DNA of 64,000 bases, from assembly GCF_007827595.1 (NCBI RefSeq), contig NZ_VISR01000017.1, forward strand, positions 153,492 to 217,491. Reading direction: 5' to 3'. Source of the DNA: Streptomyces sp. BK340. GTDB lineage: Bacteria > Actinomycetota > Actinomycetes > Streptomycetales > Streptomycetaceae. The translations under genes and the position numbers were made by a program. Shown piece after piece: positions 1 through 7,387 of this stretch; the stretch's first letter is position 1; every line of letters starts with the position of its first letter. Below the pieces are notes generated by a model, which saw only the letters and a program-made list of their open reading frames with translations, did no database searches and was not told the origin of the DNA.

Positions 1-582
1 GTGCCCGTAGCCGGGGAGGACACCCTTCGTCCCCGGGTACTGCACCGTCATCGCCTCGGCGACCGTACGCGGGTCGAGCAGCCTCGGCGCCTGCACCTCC
101 GCCGCGAACCGCAGCAGATCGTCCACCGTCGAGACGCCGTCCTTGGCGGGGGACCCGTCCAGCGAGGTCCGCGTCATCCCCAACGGCTCCAGCACCGCCT
201 GCCGCAGATACTCCGCGAACGCGATGTCCGTCGCCTTGGCGATGTGATCCCCGAGCTGCTCGAACCCGGCGTTGGAGTACAGCCGCCGCTCCCCGGGAGG
301 CGCCATCAGCTTGTGCTCGTCGAAGGCCAGCCCGGAGGTGTGCGCGAGCAGATGGCGGACGGTCGCACCGGCCGGCCCGGCCGGCTCGTCCAGCTCGACG
401 GCACCCTCCTCGTACGCGACCAGCGCCGCGTAGGCCGCCAGCGGCTTGGTCACCGAGGCCAGCGGAAACCGGTGCCCGACGGGCCCATGGGTCCCGAGGA
501 CGGTCCCGTCGGCCCGTACGACACCGGCCGCGGCGGTGGGAACCGGCCAGTTCTCGATCAACGCGAGGCTCTTCAGTGACAT
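1..582 (-). CDS. Serine hydrolase of the beta-lactamase/DD-peptidase family (3' end outside window)
   Basis: This is the N-terminal 194 residues of a class C beta-lactamase-like serine hydrolase; the reading frame runs off the window edge without a stop. An S-V-T-K tetrad (S43, K46) supplies the family's SxxK nucleophile/base pair and Y-S-N (Y102-N104) the YxN motif. The residues between them (RHLLAHTSGL) are typical of the esterase/D-aminopeptidase branch. The ATG at 582 was chosen because the protein then begins directly at the family's N-terminal strand. There is no signal peptide, so the enzyme is probably cytoplasmic. The substrate cannot be told. The GNAT gene behind it is on the same strand 18 nt away and may be cotranscribed. 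Confidence 0.85.
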   Translation of the reverse strand, partial: MSLKSLALIENWPVPTAAAGVVRADGTVLGTHGPVGHRFPLASVTKPLAAYAALVAYEEGAVELDEPAGPAGATVRHLLAHTSGLAFDEHKLMAPPGERRLYSNAGFEQLGDHIAKATDIAFAEYLRQAVLEPLGMTRTSLDGSPAKDGVSTVDDLLRFAAEVQAPRLLDPRTVAEAMTVQYPGTKGVLPGYGH

Positions 583-600
583 GCCGTCGAGCCTAAGCGC

Positions 601-1068
601 TCAGAGCTTCAGCTCCATCAAAGGCTCGGGCTTGGGGCTGAAGCCGAGGTCGGCGTAGAGCGGCGCGGCCTCGGCGGACGAGGTGAGGTGGACGCGGCCG
701 GCGCCGCGCTCGCGGAACCAGTCCAGCAGCGTGTCCATGCACGCCCGCGCGTACCCCCGGCGCCGGGTGCCCGGGTCGGTGGCCACGCTGAAGACGAACC
801 CGACCGTCCCGAACGGATCGCCCGCCTTCCCGATCCGGTAGTCGACCGTCCCGGCCACCAGCGCGGCCAGTGCCCCCGGCCGCTCCGGGTGGTCCACGAC
901 GAAGGCGGCGAAGCCCCCGTCCGGCTCGCCCAGCCGGGCGCGCAGTCCCGGCAGGGACTCCTCGTGCCAGTCGGTGGAAGGGTCGCCCGACATCGAATCG
1001 ATCATCACCTGCCGCAGTCGCAGCACTTCCTCGGCGTCCTCGGGCAGCGCCCGGCGTACGGGAATCAT
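601..1068 (-). CDS. GNAT family N-acetyltransferase
   Basis: This 155-residue protein has the GNAT fold signature: the acetyl-CoA pyrophosphate loop T-R-R-R-G-Y-A lies near residue 100, followed by the helix ARACMDTLLDWF. It should transfer an acyl group from acyl-CoA to an amine, but the acceptor is not deducible. The ATG at 1068 gives the canonical start MIPVRRALPEDAEEV; the frame is open further upstream, but that would run into the divergent MerR promoter. It is divergent from the MerR regulator (97 bp gap) and could be one of its targets, which is inference only. Confidence 0.85.
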   Translation of the reverse strand: MIPVRRALPEDAEEVLRLRQVMIDSMSGDPSTDWHEESLPGLRARLGEPDGGFAAFVVDHPERPGALAALVAGTVDYRIGKAGDPFGTVGFVFSVATDPGTRRRGYARACMDTLLDWFRERGAGRVHLTSSAEAAPLYADLGFSPKPEPLMELKL

Positions 1069-1128
1069 GTCCCACACGCTAATGACCGCGCCCCGGGCCC
1101 GTCGCGGGGGTTTCTTACCGGGTTTCGC

Positions 1129-1159
1129 TTGCCTGGAGTGCACTCGAAGGCCATAGCGT
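1129..1159 (+). promoter_or_regulatory. MerR-type promoter/operator of the regulator at 1166
   Basis: A -35 TTGCCT (1129-1134) and a -10 TAGCGT (1154-1159) are separated by 19 bp. That is the overlong spacer of MerR-controlled promoters. The perfect palindrome GAGTGCACTC (1136-1145) sits inside the spacer. The -10 ends 6 nt before the ATG at 1166, so the transcript would start at or next to the start codon. Autoregulation by the adjacent MerR protein is the simplest reading. Confidence 0.6.
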
Positions 1160-1165
1160 GGGGCC

Positions 1166-1609
1166 ATGACGGTGATGCAGACCGAGGAGAACGCGAACCG
1201 GACCGACATCTGCGCAGCCCCGCCCCGGCGGCACCCACGCCCCGACGGACAGGACCGCTACACGATCAGCGAGGTCGTCGCCTTCACCGGCCTGACCGCA
1301 CACACCTTGCGCTGGTACGAGCGGATCGGGCTGATGTCCCACATCGACCGCTCCCACACCGGCCAGCGCCGCTACAGCAACCGCGACCTGGACTGGCTGG
1401 ACTTCGTGACCAAGCTCCGCCTGACCGGCATGCCGGTTGCGGACATGGTCCGCTACGCGGAACTCGTGCGCGAGGGCGAGACGACCTACCCGGAGCGCCA
1501 GGCCCTGCTGGAGTCCACCCGTCGGGACGTGCTGGCCAGGATCGCGGAGCTGCACGACACCCTCTCGGTGCTGGACCGGAAGATCAGCTTCTACGCCACG
1601 GAGCGCTGA
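1166..1609 (+). CDS. MerR family transcriptional regulator
   Basis: This 147-residue protein is a MerR-type activator. The winged helix-turn-helix begins at about residue 32 (YTISEVVAFTGLTAHTLRWY) and continues through ERIGLM and the wing GQRRYS. A dimerisation coiled coil covers about residues 98-140 (ERQALLESTRRDVLARIAEL). The short C-terminus lacks an obvious metal-binding Cys cluster, so it is likely a drug- or small-molecule-sensing or unliganded type. There is no Shine-Dalgarno before the ATG; together with the promoter position this suggests a leaderless mRNA. Divergently placed from the GNAT gene. Confidence 0.92.
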   Translation: MTVMQTEENANRTDICAAPPRRHPRPDGQDRYTISEVVAFTGLTAHTLRWYERIGLMSHIDRSHTGQRRYSNRDLDWLDFVTKLRLTGMPVADMVRYAELVREGETTYPERQALLESTRRDVLARIAELHDTLSVLDRKISFYATER

Positions 1610-1625
1610 CCGCGCAGGGCGCCGA

Positions 1626-2495
1626 CTACAGCTCGGCCAGCAGTTCCGCCTTCTTCTGCGAGAACTCCTCGTCCGTGAGGAGCCCCGCCCGGTGCAGCTC
1701 CCCGAGGTGGCGGATCCGCTCGGCGATGTCGGCCGGGTCCCGGCGTGCCGGGGCCGGGACCGCCGGTACCGGCCCGCGGGTGCGTGCGGCCTCCAGGACG
1801 GCCGCCGCGAACGGCAGCGACTCGTGCACCGGGCCGTAGCCGAGCCCGAAGACGACGGACGCCGGATCCTGGTCGGGCTGCGCCGGCCGGGCGGAGCCGC
1901 CCTCGCGGGGCAGCAGCCGCAGATGTCCCTCGAAGACCTCCGGCGACCGCCACTCCACCCCGCTGAGGCCGCTGACCGCGAAGCTCTGGTCCCCGGCCTT
2001 CCACTTCGCCGAGGAGGCTCCCGTCCAGGACCACCGGAACTGCACGGTGGTCCCGTCGAAGGAGGCCTTCCCGTCGTACGCCTTGAACTGCAGCGGTGCC
2101 GTCGGCGCGGCCACCAGGTACCGGTCGGTGGGCCCGGACTCGGTCAGCAGCCCCTTCAGTTCGTCGGCGTAGTACTCCGCGAGCGTCGACCGCTCGGCCG
2201 GCAGCGCCAGCCGGTACGGGTCCGATCCCTCGCGCAGCTGCCCGGACGCCGCCTCCCACAGCGGGTCGGCGCCGACGCGCGGCCGCAGCCGCAGTGCGAC
2301 GGTGCCGCGCTTGCCCGGCGTGAGAGCCACTTCCTCGACCGCCGACAGCGGGATCCGCCGTTCGCCCAGCGCCTGGAAGAGCTTCGGTGTTCGAATCCCC
2401 CGTTCGTAGCGGATGAGCACGGAGTCGGACTCGAACTCCCAGACGGCATGAAAACCCGCCAGTACGTCACCCATGCGGCTCATCGTATGCGGCAC
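1626..2495 (-). CDS. DUF4429 domain protein with C-terminal SHOCT
   Basis: This protein of about 289 residues carries two DUF4429-like beta-rich units. The first covers FHAVWEFESDSVLIRYERGI onward and the second covers LQFKAYDGKASFDGTTVQF onward. A C-terminal SHOCT motif follows (IAERIRHLGELHRAGLLTDE, then EFSQKKAELLAEL). SHOCT is a short oligomerisation helix pair; the function of DUF4429 is unknown. The GTG at 2495 was chosen because GGAGG lies 5 nt upstream; the ATG at 2474 is the alternative and would give the more familiar start MGDVLAGF. Same strand as the DUF1023 gene behind it, 45 nt away. Convergent with MerR. Confidence 0.85.
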   Translation of the reverse strand: MPHTMSRMGDVLAGFHAVWEFESDSVLIRYERGIRTPKLFQALGERRIPLSAVEEVALTPGKRGTVALRLRPRVGADPLWEAASGQLREGSDPYRLALPAERSTLAEYYADELKGLLTESGPTDRYLVAAPTAPLQFKAYDGKASFDGTTVQFRWSWTGASSAKWKAGDQSFAVSGLSGVEWRSPEVFEGHLRLLPREGGSARPAQPDQDPASVVFGLGYGPVHESLPFAAAVLEAARTRGPVPAVPAPARRDPADIAERIRHLGELHRAGLLTDEEFSQKKAELLAEL

Positions 2496-2540
2496 GTGCT
2501 CCTCCGTCGCCACCCGCGCAGACCGCACTTCCTGCTGTTT

Positions 2541-3758
2541 CTACGCGCGTTGGGCCATCGACGTGCGGGGCAGACCGGCCCGGCACGCATCGTTCTCGCG
2601 TGCGCAGGTGACCGCGTCGTACGCGCCCACCCCGATGTCGGCGAGGTTGCGCAGGCTGTCCGTGCCCGGCTGGAAATAGCCCGCGTGACCCTGCGCGTCC
2701 TGCGCCGACAGCACCCGTGCGCCGAACGCGGAGGAGACCGGGTCGGCGCCGTGCCCGAGCCCGCCGACCTCCAGGTACGGCACGTCCTGCACCCAGTCGG
2801 TGGCGTCCCGCATCGCCCATACCCGGGCCGAGGTGCCCAGGCCGGAGGCCTTGCCGACGCGCATGCCGGGGCTCGCGGCCACCGCTATGTCGGTCACCCG
2901 GCGGGGCATGCCGTGCGCGGCGACCCCGCAGACCACCGAGCCGTAGCTGTGGCAGAACATCGACACCGGAGCCTTGCCGGGCAGAGCGTCCAGCAGCGCG
3001 TTCAGGCGCAGGGCGCCCTCCGCGGCGCGCAGCCCCGTGGCCGCGTCCACACCGAGTCCGTCCGGCGCGGTGTAGTCGGCCCAGGCGATCACGGCCGTAC
3101 GGGTCGTGGGGCTCTGCTCCCGCTCGGCCGCGTACAGGGCCTTGGCCATGCCGACCGGGGCGCTGTACCTGCGGTTCGTGCGCTGGAAGGTGAGCAGGTC
3201 GGTGGCGACGCCGGGGACGACGACGGAGATCCGCTCGGCCTCGGTGAGGTTGCCGACGACCTCGGCGATCCGGCCCGACCCCTCCGGGTCGAAGGCGAGG
3301 ATCTGCCGTCCGGGGTTCAGCAGCGACTCGTAGCGGTGCATACGACGCCCCGCGTCCTGCTGTCCGGCCGCGCTGAGCCGGCTGTCGTGCATGCGCTTCT
3401 TCTCGACCTTGCGCGCCTGCTCCAGTGCGACGTGGTTGGCGCGGTAGCGCAGCGAGACGGGCGCGCCGTTCATGTTGCCGACCGCGAGGGGGTAGCGGTG
3501 GGCGAGGCGGTCCTGCTCGTGCGGGGTGAGCGAGGCGAAGAAGTGGGCGAGCCGCGCCGGGGAGCCCTTGGGGTCCGGCAGGTGCAGGCCGTGGATGCTG
3601 CCGTGCTCCCACTTGGCGAGCGAGGCCTGCAGAGCGCTCGCTTCCCGGTGGCTGCGCAGCGCGGTCCAGCCGGTGGTCGCGAGCATCACGAACACCACGG
3701 CCAGCGCGAGCAGCATGCGCCAGACGTTGAATTGCGGGGAGGTGTCGAAGGAAGTCAC
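2541..3758 (-). CDS. Alpha/beta hydrolase, DUF1023 family, membrane-anchored
   Basis: This 405-residue protein has one N-terminal membrane segment at about residues 14-31 (MLLALAVVFVMLATTGW) and a DUF1023 alpha/beta-hydrolase domain in the C-terminal half. The nucleophile elbow reads H-S-Y-G-S (from CHSYGSVVCG), matching the G/H-x-S-x-G pattern. A typical DUF1023 block (VVVPGVATDLLTF) precedes it. The domain should lie outside the cell. Family members are annotated as esterases or lipases, but the substrate is unknown. It starts with GTG at 3758, and no Shine-Dalgarno is visible. Confidence 0.85.
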   Translation of the reverse strand: MTSFDTSPQFNVWRMLLALAVVFVMLATTGWTALRSHREASALQASLAKWEHGSIHGLHLPDPKGSPARLAHFFASLTPHEQDRLAHRYPLAVGNMNGAPVSLRYRANHVALEQARKVEKKRMHDSRLSAAGQQDAGRRMHRYESLLNPGRQILAFDPEGSGRIAEVVGNLTEAERISVVVPGVATDLLTFQRTNRRYSAPVGMAKALYAAEREQSPTTRTAVIAWADYTAPDGLGVDAATGLRAAEGALRLNALLDALPGKAPVSMFCHSYGSVVCGVAAHGMPRRVTDIAVAASPGMRVGKASGLGTSARVWAMRDATDWVQDVPYLEVGGLGHGADPVSSAFGARVLSAQDAQGHAGYFQPGTDSLRNLADIGVGAYDAVTCARENDACRAGLPRTSMAQRA

Positions 3759-3850
3759 TGGGAGGACACACTAGGAGAACGGGAGGGTCTCGGGGTAACC
3801 GAGTGACAGGTATCACGTTTCGTTAGGTGTCGAACGAACCCTGAACGACC

Positions 3851-4477
3851 TCAGGTGATACGCCAGTTCCCGGTGAGCGCGGAACCCACCTGATCGAGGT
3901 ACGACGCGGTGAGTTCGCGGATCGCCTCCATGCTGAAGTCGTCGCCCGTGCTCCACTGCCGCTCGGTGACCCTTATCACCCCGCCGAAGACGGCCACGGC
4001 CAGCCGCGGCCGCGGGTCGGCGTCCACGTCGACGCCCTCCCGTTCGGCGAGCAGCCGCGCCAGGGTCTCCTCCGTGGCCGCGGAGCGCAGCAGATGGGCG
4101 GCGAGCAGGGACGGGGTCGACTCGATGGTCCGGTACATACGCACGTACAACTCGACCGGTACGACCGCCTCGACGGCCTCGCTGAGCCCGTCCCAGCCCT
4201 CCAGCACGGCCTGCCGCAGCGTCTCCATCGGGGTCTCGTGCGCCGGCCGTTCCCGCACCGCGGTCACGAAGCGGGCCTCCGCCAGGTCCTGGACGGCGAA
4301 CGCCGCGTCCTCCTTGCCGGCGAAGTAGCGGAAGAAGGTGCGCTGCGAGACGCCTACGGCCTCGGCGATCTCGTCGACGGTCGTGTGCTCGTAGCCGCGG
4401 GTCGTGAACAGTTCGAGGGCGGAGCGCAGCAGGGCGTCCCGGGTGCGCTGCTTCTTGCGCTCACGCAGTGTTTCCAT
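3851..4477 (-). CDS. TetR family transcriptional repressor
   Basis: This 208-residue TetR regulator has an N-terminal HTH at about residues 10-56 (ALELFTTRGYEHTTVDEIAE then AVGVSQRTFFRYFAGKEDA). The C-terminal ligand-binding half resembles the MftR/TetR_C type. It is divergent from the MFS exporter with only 67 bp between the two start codons, so it very likely represses that exporter and itself. Its own promoter (-35 TTGACA, 18 bp, -10 TAACTG) ends 7 nt before the ATG, implying a leaderless message. Confidence 0.93.
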   Translation of the reverse strand: METLRERKKQRTRDALLRSALELFTTRGYEHTTVDEIAEAVGVSQRTFFRYFAGKEDAAFAVQDLAEARFVTAVRERPAHETPMETLRQAVLEGWDGLSEAVEAVVPVELYVRMYRTIESTPSLLAAHLLRSAATEETLARLLAEREGVDVDADPRPRLAVAVFGGVIRVTERQWSTGDDFSMEAIRELTASYLDQVGSALTGNWRIT

Positions 4478-4544
4478 AATGTGTCAGTTACCGACTTGTG
4501 AATTGGTTTGTCAATTGTCAGTGGCTGTCACTAGCCTCGAACGC
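4478..4544. promoter_or_regulatory. Overlapping divergent promoters with direct-repeat operator candidate
   Basis: The rightward promoter for the MFS gene is TTGTCA (4508-4513), an 18 bp spacer and TAGCCT (4532-4537). The leftward promoter for tetR is TTGACA (complement of 4509-4514), an 18 bp spacer and TAACTG (complement of 4485-4490). The two -35 hexamers overlap back to back, and both -10 boxes end exactly 7 nt before their ATG. A 10-bp near-direct repeat, TTGTGAATTG (4496-4505) and TTGTCAATTG (4508-4517), lies in the centre and is the best operator candidate. Confidence 0.6.
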
Positions 4545-6191
4545 ATGACTAGTCAGACCACCATCGACACGACGGGGCCGGAGGACAGGACGCCGGCAGC
4601 CCCGCCGGAGGCGACCCCGGCCGCGGGGCTGCGCGGGCACCCGTGGCTCACCCTCATCACCGTCGCCGTAGGGGTCATGATGGTGGCCCTCGACGGCACC
4701 ATCGTGGCGATCGCCAACCCGGCCATCCAGAAGGACCTCAAGGCGAGCTTCGCCGACGTCCAGTGGATCACCAACGGGTACTTCCTCGCCCTCGCGGTCT
4801 CCCTGATCACCGCGGGCAAGCTCGGTGACCGCTTCGGCCACCGGCAGACCTTCCTCATCGGCGTGACCGGCTTCGCCGCCGCGTCCGGCGCCATCGGGCT
4901 GTCGAACAGCATCGCCGCGGTGGTCACGTTCCGCGTCTTCCAGGGCCTGTTCGGCGCGCTGCTGATGCCGGCCGCGCTCGGTCTGCTGCGGGCCACCTTC
5001 CCGGCCGAGAAGCTCAACATGGCGATCGGCATCTGGGGCATGGTGATCGGCGCCTCCACCGCGGGCGGCCCGATCCTCGGCGGTGTCCTGGTGGAGCACG
5101 TCAACTGGCAGTCGGTGTTCTTCATCAACGTGCCGGTCGGTCTGCTGGCCCTGGTCCTGGGCGTGCTGATCCTGCGCGACCACCGCGCCGCCCTCGGGCG
5201 GAGCCCGGAAAATGGACACAGCGCCCCGCGCTCGTTCGACATCCTCGGCATCGTCCTGCTCTCCGGCGCGATGTTCTGCCTGGTGTGGGCCCTGATCAAG
5301 GCGCCGAGCTGGGGCTGGGGCTCCGGCCGGACATGGCTCTTCATCGCCGCCTCGGTGCTGCTCTTCGCCTTCTTCGCCTTCTGGGAGACGAGGGTCGCCG
5401 AACCGCTGATCCCGCTGGGTCTGTTCCGCTCGGTGCCGCTGTCCGCGGGTGTCGTGCTGATGGTCCTGATGGCGATCGCCTTCATGGGCGGCCTGTTCTT
5501 CGTGACGTTCTACCTCCAGAACGTGCACGGTATGAGCCCCATCGACGCCGGTCTGCACCTGCTGCCCCTCACCGGCATGATGATCGTCGGCTCCCCGCTC
5601 GCGGGCGCCGCGATCACCAAGCTCGGCCCGCGCATCCCGCTGGCCGGCGGCATGGCCGCGACCGCGATCGCCATGTACGGCATGTCGACGCTGAAGGCCG
5701 ACACCGGCAGCGGTGTGATGTCGATCTGGTTCGCCCTCCTCGGCTTCGGCCTCGCGCCGGTCATGGTCGGCGCCACCGAGGTCATCGTCGGCAACGCGCC
5801 CATGGAACTGTCCGGTGTGGCGGGCGGCCTCCAGCAGGCGGCCATGCAGATCGGCGGCAGCCTCGGTACGGCGGTGCTGGGTGCCGTGATGGCCTCGAAG
5901 GTCGACAGCGACCTGCCGGGCAACTGGACCGGCGCGGGGCTGCCGCCGCTGACCCCGGCTCAGCTGGACAAGGCCTCCGAGGCCGTTCAGGTCGGTGTGG
6001 CCCCCGTCGCCAAGGGCACCCCGGAGCCGGTCATCGCTAAGATCACCGGCGTCGCCCATGACACGTTCATCTCCGGCATGAGCCTCGCGTCCCTGGTCGC
6101 GGCGGGCGTGGCGGCGGTCGCCATCCTCGTCGCGCTGCTCACCAAGCGCGGGCAGAACGCGGAGGCGGGCGCGGGAGTCGGCCACATCTGA
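4545..6191 (+). CDS. MFS drug exporter, DHA2 (14-TM, EmrB/QacA-like)
   Basis: This 548-residue proton-driven multidrug efflux permease belongs to the DHA2 branch with 14 predicted helices. Motif A reads GKLGDRFGHR after TM2, motif D1-type residues ALDGTIVAIANPAI are in TM1, and motif C-like VIGASTAGGPILGG is in TM5. The C-terminus adds a large loop (about residues 445-495) and a final helix. The ATG at 4545 was chosen because upstream in-frame codons would overlap the tetR promoter, and no Shine-Dalgarno is present, consistent with leaderless translation. The partner regulator is the divergent TetR. The exported compound is unknown. Confidence 0.93.
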   Translation: MTSQTTIDTTGPEDRTPAAPPEATPAAGLRGHPWLTLITVAVGVMMVALDGTIVAIANPAIQKDLKASFADVQWITNGYFLALAVSLITAGKLGDRFGHRQTFLIGVTGFAAASGAIGLSNSIAAVVTFRVFQGLFGALLMPAALGLLRATFPAEKLNMAIGIWGMVIGASTAGGPILGGVLVEHVNWQSVFFINVPVGLLALVLGVLILRDHRAALGRSPENGHSAPRSFDILGIVLLSGAMFCLVWALIKAPSWGWGSGRTWLFIAASVLLFAFFAFWETRVAEPLIPLGLFRSVPLSAGVVLMVLMAIAFMGGLFFVTFYLQNVHGMSPIDAGLHLLPLTGMMIVGSPLAGAAITKLGPRIPLAGGMAATAIAMYGMSTLKADTGSGVMSIWFALLGFGLAPVMVGATEVIVGNAPMELSGVAGGLQQAAMQIGGSLGTAVLGAVMASKVDSDLPGNWTGAGLPPLTPAQLDKASEAVQVGVAPVAKGTPEPVIAKITGVAHDTFISGMSLASLVAAGVAAVAILVALLTKRGQNAEAGAGVGHI

Positions 6192-6566
6192 GGACCCGTC
6201 CGGGGCGGATTTCCCCTATCAGGGTGACTCCGCTAAAGATTCCTCGCACTCGGCACGCGCCGCAGGTCACAGTGGGTCAAGTCCTCCGCAGGACATGGGA
6301 GGACGACCGGGCCGCGGCGCGCGCTGCGGAGGGGGCTGCGCGCGCCTTCGCCTTCGGCGATGTGGCTGTGCTTCGTCTGCGGCCCGGTTGGGGCTGGTCG
6401 CGCCCGCGCGGCGGAGCCGCACATCGATACAGCCCCGCGCCCCTGGGATGTCGCAGTCGCCGCACCCGCACAGTGCATGCGCGTAGCTGCGGGCACTCGT
6501 GCCGCTGGGGCGGCACGGGTGGGCGCAGCGGCACCCCGCCGGCGCGGGCCGGCGAGGGGTGCCGGG
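6192..6566. other. 375-bp intergenic region without a supported gene
   Basis: The region lies between the MFS exporter and the convergent ion-channel gene. Open frames here have no recognisable domains, no ribosome site and the wrong codon-position GC pattern. It carries a dispersed GC-rich repeat (listed separately) and other hairpin-prone sequence such as GCCTTCGCCTTCGGCGAT. I see nothing else. Confidence 0.6.
6392..6445. repeat. Dispersed streptomycete GC-rich repeat, copy A
   Basis: This is a 54-bp element made of a 31-nt block (starting GGCTGGTCGCGCCCGCGC and ending GAGCCGCAC), a variable stretch and the block CCCCGCGCCCCTG. The same 31-nt block and terminal 13-mer recur at 18020-18072 inside a coding sequence. 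The core CGCGCGGCGGAGCCGC can fold back on itself. Such elements are common between genes in Streptomyces. Confidence 0.75.
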
Positions 6567-7310
6567 TCAACTCCGTTGTTCTTCACGGTCCGCAGCCAAC
6601 CGAGCCACTTCAGCTCGCAGCAGCCGAACCTCCTCCGCCAAAGAGGCGATCGCCTCCGTCTGCCGCCGTTCCTCCACGTCGTCCTTCTCGAACCGCGAGA
6701 TGAACCACGCGGCGATGTTCGCGGTGACGACACCCAGCAGCGCGATCCCCGACAGCATCAGCCCGACCGCGATCATCCACCCCAGACCGGTCGTCGGCGC
6801 ATGGTCCCCGTACCCCACGGTCGTCATCGTCGTGAAGGACCACCACACCGCATCACCCAGCGTCCGGATGTTCCCGTTCGGCGACTCCCGCTCCACCGAC
6901 AGCACGGCGAGCGACCCGAACATCAACAACCCGACCACCGACCCCACGACATACGTCGTCAGCCGGATCTGCGGAGCCATCCGGGCCCGCCGCCCCACCA
7001 GCATCAGCGTCGACACCAGCCGCAACAGCCTGAGCGGCTGCAGGACGGGCAGCACCACCGCGCACAGGTCGAGCCAGTGCGTCCGCACGAACTCCTTGCG
7101 CCGGGGCGTGAGCGTGAGCCGTATCAGGTAGTCCACGGCGAACGCGCCCCAGACCACCCACTCCACCACCGTGCACACGACCGTCAGGTCCTGCCCCGCG
7201 GAACTGTCCACGATCGGCACGGCATACGCGACGGCGAAGGCCACGGCCAGCGCCAGCAGGGGCCGTTGGGTGCGCCGCTCCCACCGCGTCTGCGCCGATT
7301 GCTGCTGCAT
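6567..7310 (-). CDS. Potassium channel, Kv-like (voltage-gated-type) family
   Basis: This 247-residue membrane protein has a pore loop with the selectivity filter T-V-G-Y-G-D (from TTMTTVGYGDHAPTT) between the last two helices. An S4-like segment with regularly spaced arginines (PLRLLRLVSTLMLVGRRARM) precedes S5, so it resembles six-helix Kv channels more than two-helix KcsA. The C-terminal tail from about residue 205 is a heptad-rich coiled coil (EAIASLAEEVRLLRAEVARL) suited to tetramerisation. The ATG at 7310 starts MQQQSAQT. It lies downstream of aceE but is separated by a strong terminator, so it is probably transcribed on its own. Confidence 0.92.
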   Translation of the reverse strand: MQQQSAQTRWERRTQRPLLALAVAFAVAYAVPIVDSSAGQDLTVVCTVVEWVVWGAFAVDYLIRLTLTPRRKEFVRTHWLDLCAVVLPVLQPLRLLRLVSTLMLVGRRARMAPQIRLTTYVVGSVVGLLMFGSLAVLSVERESPNGNIRTLGDAVWWSFTTMTTVGYGDHAPTTGLGWMIAVGLMLSGIALLGVVTANIAAWFISRFEKDDVEERRQTEAIASLAEEVRLLRAEVARLAADREEQRS

Positions 7311-7333
7311 GTCCGCATCGTAAGGAAAACGCA

Positions 7334-7364
7334 AGGGCGGTGGAGAATCGAAATCCACCGCCCT
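7334..7364 (-). terminator. Intrinsic terminator downstream of aceE
   Basis: The arms AGGGCGGTGGA (7334-7344) and TCCACCGCCCT (7354-7364) form a perfect 11-bp stem with a 9-nt loop, 24 nt past the aceE stop. On the minus strand it is followed by TGCGTTTTCC, a weak T tract. It separates aceE from the channel gene. Confidence 0.8.
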
Positions 7365-7387
7365 CGGCCCGCGCAGGCCGTACAGCG

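Noticed and set aside
1437..3806. 789-codon open frame on the + strand
   Set aside because: Antisense shadow of the DUF4429 and DUF1023 genes; Arg/Pro-rich composition, no domain, and codon-position GC fits the minus-strand genes.
3808..3860. Nested inverted repeat (GTATCAC...GTGATAC with TCGTT/AACGA) at the 3' end of tetR
   Set aside because: The loop is long and the arms short; not convincing as a terminator or operator.
6224..6733. Open frames in both strands between the MFS exporter and the channel gene
   Set aside because: They are built on the dispersed GC-rich repeat, lack ribosome sites and show no family resemblance.
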